A DNA stretch of 64,000 nucleotides from Tetragonia tetragonoides (taxonomy: Eukaryota; Streptophyta; Magnoliopsida; Caryophyllales; Aizoaceae), in assembly GCA_038025085.1 (NCBI GenBank), contig CM076140.1, forward strand, positions 4,947,501-5,011,500, read 5' to 3'. Both the position numbers and the translations under genes were made by a program. The notes under the pieces were generated by a model, which was given only the letters and a program-made list of their open reading frames with translations, was not told the origin of the DNA and did no database searches. Positions 57,804 to 64,000 of this stretch are shown here, one piece after another (positions within the stretch are counted from its first letter, which is position 1; each line of letters opens with the position of its first letter).

Positions 57804-60800
57804 ATGTTCAAGAAGGCCGTAGAAGCCAAAGCCCTGAAAAGGTTATCAGGCGCAGACAAGAAGAAATTGAGAAGAAGCGTCAAAGAGAAGTTCTCCAGAG
57901 CTTCTGATGTTGATATCGATAACCTTCTACCTCCTAAGGTATCCCTCAATCGATTTCTCTGCGCATTTTTGTTGTCCTTTTTTCATTATTAAACTTCAAT
58001 TTTTTGCCCGTTAGAAATGATATTGAACCGCAAACCCTAAAATTTAGCAGTATAATTTTCTTTTTAAGTTGCGTTATATTATAAGGTTTTGATAACGAGC
58101 CATATTAATGTCAGTGATGTTGAACACATGTGATATTGTGTTGTGATGAGAAATTGACAATACGATATTGTTGATTGTATGTGAAAATAGTGCTTACCGC
58201 TTGATAATTGCTGGCTTAATCATCTGTTAAATACGTGCATTTGTCGAATGTTTGATGGGATGAAATTTAGGAAGTTAAAAGAATTATATAAGGACAATGA
58301 ACTGTTTGTCACTAATTTGAAGTCCATATGATGCTTCTAAGGTTGCTCTTGTTACACAACAGAATTAATCAACAAGTGATTTCTGGAATTTAAAGTTGAA
58401 TGTACTGCCAATCGATAGATGTTCGGCAGAAATGAAGTAGTGTTCTTTCGGTTTTATGGATAAATTCCTAGGTGGCAACAGTCACTTGGTTGTTATGGAA
58501 TTCCTTCCTCATATGGGTGCTTTTATGATAACCGTAATTTGTCATTCAAATATTAGTTCTGTTTGTGGATAAGACTTTACTATGGTGTATTTTTGCTGGC
58601 GGCATGTCTTCTACTTTTCTTCGTTCTAGGGGACGGTTATTGGCCCTACTCCATTTCCTGTTACATGATTTGGTAATGCTTGTTATTTCTGTAATATTTA
58701 GGCGGAAATCACTGTTGCTAAGTACCAAAATCGAGTCCTTTTGTATGGCGTGGAAGGTAGCTTGCCTATGTTTTTTGACACTGATGGACGAGGTTCAGAT
58801 ATATACCCCACAGGTACAGCAAATTGTATTTTTGGGCATTGTGCGCCTTTCCTTGGTGGTCCTTTTCTTTTATGCCGAACCTTTTCTGTTTATGGATGAT
58901 GTTATATCTAGCATACATACACATGCGCATTCGTGTTTTTAACTTTTTGAAACTTGAGTTCCATTTATTTGCTGCTTTACTTTCTGGATGTCTCGAAGTA
59001 TTGAATTGCTCTATCGAGTGTTACCTTGAAAGTTGAAGCATTTTATTGGGCTAGCTCCCATTTGACTGATACTGCCAGTTTAGTAGGCGGAGCTCGCCTG
59101 ATTGGTGCAAATTTTAGCAAATGCTATGTGAGCACCTGAAGCGCTAATCACAATTCTCATTGGTTATCAGTGGAAGATTGGATCAATCTCTATTAGTAAA
59201 ACACAGGGTGGATTGGCAGAAGTATTTGAGCAAAGTATTGAACTCTAAGCTTTGTGAGATGGCTTCTCACTTTAAGCTTTTTTGGTCTTCCCAAACATAG
59301 CCTCCAAAAGCTTCAAGGGGCTCCAATGCTATTCTCTGTCTGTTTGAGTGGGCTCTTTGAGGCCCCACTATCGTAACCATTAAATCTCCTTTTGGATGCC
59401 TTGGCAAATGCACGTCATTCATTTTGTCGCCATTGATCATGGCGAAGATAGTCAAGTATATGCCATAGGTTAGTGGCCTGAGTCTCAAGAGCTGGGGTTT
59501 GGAGTAGTTCTTTCATATCCTTCACTTTTAGTCTTCTTTCGAGAAAGACAAAAAGGTGAAGGTGGTGATGGTTGGGCTCCTTTTTGCTCTTTTTGTAAAA
59601 TTGAACTAAAGGGTAGTGATATCCTAGGGAGGGAGGGAATCAAGCGCGCAGTTTCATAGCTGAGTGTTGTGCACCCCAGGATAGGAGGTTGCGGGGGACA
59701 TCAATGTTGCTTTTTCACTTCCAAATAAGAAGAGATCATAATATGGGTGAATGGCTAGGGAGCTCAAGCGACATGTCAAATATATAAGGGAATTTGATGC
59801 TTCTTCTTCTTATTTGGGAGTGTGAATCCAATTTTGGGGCTGCCACAAGCCCACAACACTTCTTGAGTTTCAGTAAGATCTGCTCCCTTGGCGTTGTCTG
59901 ATCACTTTTAAAATTACTCTTCATTCTGACCCTGTAGTTTAATAGAAATAATCACCTCATTTCTCTCAAAAGAGTAATGGAGACAATAATGGCATAATTT
60001 CCAAATTCCTTAATAATAGATGTCCCTTGAAAAACAGTAATAGTACGGCTATGTTTGGATAGCTTTGAAGCTTTTTGAGGAGCGATGTCTTCTTCTTTTC
60101 ACCAAAAAAATAAGCAACATTAATTAACATTAACATTACCCCTTTGCCTCCAAAGAGGCTCCCGCCAAGGCAGGGTAAAGAGGGGTCGGTTATATGCACC
60201 TTACCACAGTGAGAGTCTCACAGAGAGGCTGTTTCCGTTTGACCCGAATCCGAAGTGCGACGATCATCGGCAACTTCACAATAAATAAGAGGTGCTGATA
60301 GTTTTCTGAGTTGTTTTGCTTTCGTCCATCATATTCCAAAGCCAAAAAGTAGTGAAGCTTTTGACTCCACTGGAAATGGTGGACAAACCAAAAAAAAAAA
60401 AGAAGCGTTAACTAAAAAATTAAAACAGAAGCTTTTTTTGGATGACCAAGCTTTTTGAGGAGCTTTATAGCCCGTTTCGCCAAGCTTCTCCCGCCTTCTA
60501 CTTCTCTTTCTGACATCCGTCCTCCACCACCTCTTTTTCCCCACCTCCTCCCCCATTGCTGACCTTCAAGAAGTTGTTTTCGGGGCTAGAAGTAGAAGTT
60601 GAGTCTGATCCTCGGATCCAAACTCGAACCCAATTCTCGGATCCTCGAGTCTAAGAAACGTAGATCACCGTAACTTCAATGGCATAGAGTGCTGAATCAA
60701 ACTACCTTTATTTGGATCATAAGTAATGGAAAATTTCTTTTCTCAAGGGTAGAGGAATTAAATATAGTCGCTGTGCATCATAAGAAGAACAAATTTGCTG

Positions 60801-63800
60801 ATCCTGTTCTTTATATTAATATTTTTTGGCAGTTTATGCTCTCTGGAGTGTCCCAGATCTACTGCCTGCTTTCACATTAAGGGGAGGAGAGGTCTCTCGC
60901 TTTATAATTCGAGGGGCGGATTTGATGTTCCCTGGCATCATCATACCATCAGAAGGATTTCCATCATTTGCAGCTGGGGAACCATGGGCAGTAAAGGTTC
61001 CTGGCAATTCAGCTCCGATTGCGGTACGTTTACGGCTGTATTGTTTTTAGTTCTATTACCTTTCGCCAATTTATAAAGCTATACAGAGTCTTATGAGTTT
61101 GTGGTTGATTTCTGGTTGCCTTTGTTAGGTTGGAGCAACCACTATGAGTAGTTCTGAAGCACTGAGAGCTGGCCTACGTGGAAAAGCTTTGAGAATAACT
61201 CACTGTTACCGTGATTCACTCTGGCAAGTGCAAGATCTGTGCTGGCTTTTTATTTTAAGTCTGTTCAATCTTAGTGACCTCTTTTTGCTGGAAACCTCTT
61301 TTTCAGGGCAGCTGAAGGTCATTATGTGCCAAATGATGGTTTCTTAGATGATGTTGTGTTTGCTGATCCTTCCTCTTCAACTGGTGAAGCCAGTGCTTCA
61401 AATGATCAAAGTAGTGACATTAACATTGAAGGGGGAATTGAATATGATATTGCCAATATGGTTTGCTCAGAACATGATCCTCATTCGGCCTTCAATTTGG
61501 ATGATAAAATTGATGTTTCCGAACAAGTGGCCACAGAGTTGGGTGGCCTGAAAGTATCAGAGAATATTTCATCCAATGAATCGCATGGTGAGGATCAGCA
61601 CTCCTTGTCAACCGAAGATGTGGACATGCTGCTGGAGCAGTGTCTTCTGCAAGCTTTGCATACAACAGTGAAGGATAAGGATCTTCCCTTGCCTGGAAGT
61701 ACTCTGTGGTGAGATAGAATATTGCAAATTCTGACATGCATGCTTTAATATTAGTGCTCCTTCTACATCTTTGTCATATGGGTATAGAATGATCATACTG
61801 TATGATGCTCAGGAGGTGCCAAGGTGGGGTTGGGTAATTAGTTGGTCTTTTTTATGTTACCCTTTGCTACTCTTGGTATGTGACAAACTGTGGCTAGACT
61901 TACGCTGTTTGCCTCCGTCTCTGGTTTTTCTGACAATTATGTTTTGTTAGGGTGGAAAGGCATCATATTGTAACTCTTTCTAATAGATGTCGTTTGTTTC
62001 TGGTACAGGTCTAATCATGTTTTACCTTGTAGACCATCTGGTGTTACCCTTGACATCAAAAAGTCATCTTTCAAGAAGTTGTCGAAATGGTTGCAGTCTA
62101 AAGCTTCTGCTGGATTGGTATTCCCCTTTTTCTGCTATTTTCCACAGCCCTCTTGATTTATGGTTTACAAAGGAATTGATTTTCTATTTTCTTGCTATCC
62201 CTGTTTCTTTCTGAGGCCCTTGTTACCCTGAATGGGAAAGTAGATTTTTTTGGAGAGACTAAGTGAACTGAGACTTCTCAAGCTGGATGACAAGACATCC
62301 TCCGATAAAAAGAAACAAAATGTTGGACATTAACAAAATCAGAGTGAAAATCACAATGATTTCAGGTCATGCCGGACATCAATGCTGAGAGGGCCCTTAG
62401 TAAACCATGCCCATTTTAGTATTTCACTTACACCCGGATCTCCTTCCTGCAAAGGCCTGCTTGCTTTCCCCAACTGATTAGATGATGTCTCTTTCTTCTC
62501 TTCACAATTGCGTGAACAAATTTACTATCCTCTTAAACAGGAATGCTAAAAAAACAGGAATGCTAAAAAAAAACAGGAATGCTAAAGAAAAACGGAATGC
62601 TATCGATGGAAGGATATGGCTAATAACTAGGGTAGTCAAAACTGGAGCAAGTTACAAGCAAGTCCTTTCCTCTCCCCATCTCATTATTTTTCTACTATTA
62701 AAAGGGTGTCCAGTGTCCTTGATAAGTGAGGCTGATAAGATATGCAAGGAAGGGAAGTTGTTGGAAGTTCATTAGCATAATCAATTGTTTATCCTAGGAT
62801 CTTGAATTACTATCAAAACTATTTTCAATTTATTTTTAGGAGCATTATTTAGGATAGCAACTATTAGAATATTAGCTTTGTTATTATTAGGAAAGTGGTA
62901 TTTTGCTGTAGTAGGATACTTAATTATTTTTTATTTTGTAAGTAAACGTTTCTACAATTACCCTTCCTATGCTAGGTTAGTTTTTCAGAATTTTGAATGG
63001 GATGAAGTTGGATTATGTTGGAGAGGTTGTCATATGTTGTTTATCAGAGTGGTTATTGATTTGAATCAAGATTATCCTTAGCAGTTATTGATTTGAATGG
63101 AGATTATCCTGTTGTCTAGGCCAGAAGAAATACCTGCTGCCTGGGTGTTTGTCTGTCCTCTATAGCCAAATGCAGTAGAGTAGGAGAAAAAGTATTGCTC
63201 AAAAAATTATTCTTGTCCCATTCCTTCTCCAATCCTGGCACGTCACTTGAGAAGTGAGCAGGACAGGTTACAGATACTGACACATATACAATCACCCAGC
63301 AGTCTTTTCTACCATTAGGCATCAACCTCTGAAGTGGAGGAAAAGATAACTAATTCTCTTGCCCGTAAGATACATGTGGTGAAATAGCCTTTTGACCGCC
63401 TAACCTGTATCTCTGAGTCTGTGAAAAGTCACGTACTAGTATCAATCTTTTCAAACGATCAACTAACCAGTGTCCTTCACCTTTTAGGAACATCTTCTGT
63501 GTAAGAAAGAGTGGGCCTGTGGGGAATGAACTTGGTGGTCATAAAGGGATTTACTAGGGCAAACACCAGGAGAGTCAACTAACCTGGTATCAGGGGAAGT
63601 CTAATAGGCACTGGCGTGGAGGAACACAACATGCAAGTGATTTTGCTAAGCGGTCTTATGTGGTTCTTCCCTTTCTTGCTAGATCTTGATCTTGTGGATA
63701 CTTACAATTAAACTTTGTGGCGTAGCAGTTTGGTTTGATCATATTTGCTTTGCCTTGTAGCGTTCACAATTTATGTACACTAAAGTACCTTGGTTATTCC

Positions 63801-64000
63801 AAATGACGTACAGATTTCAATAAAGGAAGACAAATATAAGAAAGAAGCTGTGCTATTGGCTGTTAATCGGAAGCATGTAGATTACACATCCTTCAAGCCT
63901 GATAAACGACAACCTGATAAGGTAGAGCAAAGCAGTAGTCAGTCAGCTGGTGAAGGTCGATCACAAAGATCTTTGGAAATAGAAGAAATCTATAAACCGA
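57804..64000 (+). CDS. Translation initiation factor eIF2D (ligatin), N-terminal part
   Basis: eIF2D delivers or removes tRNA at the ribosomal P site in non-canonical initiation and recycling. Exons in the window: 57804-57938, 58702-58813, 60833-61023, 61129-61223, 61307-61708, 62009-62117, 63814 onward; the gene runs off the edge. It begins MFKKAVEAKALKRLSGADKK. The N-terminal region (VLLYGVEGSLPMFFDTDGRG, YALWSVPDLLPAF) precedes a PUA domain (ADLMFPGIIIPSEGFPSFAA, GEPWAVKVPGNSAPIAVG). An acidic linker follows, then the winged-helix region (SFKKLSKWLQSKASAGL). The C-terminal SWIB/SUI1 parts are outside. The intron after 61223 starts with GC (TG, then GCAAGT), a GC-AG intron, required by the frame. 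All other junctions are GT-AG. From memory it resembles At1g71350. Confidence 0.93.
60128..60383 (-). repeat. SINE family copy C, in eIF2D intron 2
   Basis: On the minus strand it matches copy B over its full length, including the 5' CCACCATTTCC part and GTGAGACTCTCAC. No clear target duplication found. Confidence 0.7.
62537..62600 (+). repeat. Short tandem repeat in eIF2D intron
   Basis: Four copies of ACAGGAATGCTAAA separated by A runs of varying length, the last slightly changed. It lies in the intron between 62117 and 63814. Confidence 0.8.

Noticed and set aside
59267..60556. Extra gene in the long eIF2D intron 2
   Set aside because: Only short ORFs, one of them over the SINE copy; no domain seen.

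Overview
The window is nuclear DNA of a eudicot plant. The genes are split by GT-AG introns, and the proteins I recognise match angiosperm families (PARTING DANCERS, MAPK-docking PP2C, mid-SUN, CEL1-type cellulase, SCYL2, eIF2D). The space between genes holds tRNA-derived SINEs, small inverted-repeat elements, a Copia retrotransposon and a large Mutator-like element (MULE). The species cannot be fixed from the sequence. Exon coordinates were read by eye from splice signals, reading frame and remembered family sequences; no search was run.

Layout: (1) 1-156 (-), start of an unidentified gene, head-to-head with (2) a PARTING DANCERS (PTD) meiotic crossover gene, 2026-4708 (+), whose exon 4 lacks one base. 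(3) PP2C with a MAPK-docking motif, 6609-8850 (+). (4) A single-pass membrane protein with candidate ATG8-binding motifs, 11277-13757 (+). (5) A mid-SUN protein, 14512-17512 (-). (6) A dead F-box/LRR/FBD gene (-), cut inside its F-box by a 5.66-kb Tnt1/Tork-type Copia element (21565-27226; LTRs of 797 bp, 5-bp target duplication). (7) An RBM7-like RNA-binding protein, 29202-30556 (+). (8) A CEL1-type GH9 endoglucanase, 32593-35070 (-). (9) SCYL2, 38899-49880 (-), 14 exons, with several SINEs and an inverted fragment of a SCYL2 gene in its introns. (10) A 6.2-kb MULE, 51177-57387, with 8-bp target duplications. It carries a MURA transposase spliced to an OTU protease domain on one strand, a plant mobile domain (PMD) gene on the other, and 33-bp arrays of CCATGG-centred palindromes in the first intron of each. 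(11) eIF2D, from 57804 (+), running off the right edge.

The host genes are ordinary housekeeping or developmental genes with no common pathway. From memory, several of the Arabidopsis counterparts (SUN3/4, SCYL2A/B, eIF2D, CEL1) lie on chromosome 1, some of them close together, so this looks like a conserved gene-rich block loaded with young and old transposons. The most unusual structures are the MULE and its palindromic arrays, the antisense SCYL2 fragment inside SCYL2, the F-box gene split by Copia, and two SINEs placed at equivalent points of a duplicated target.
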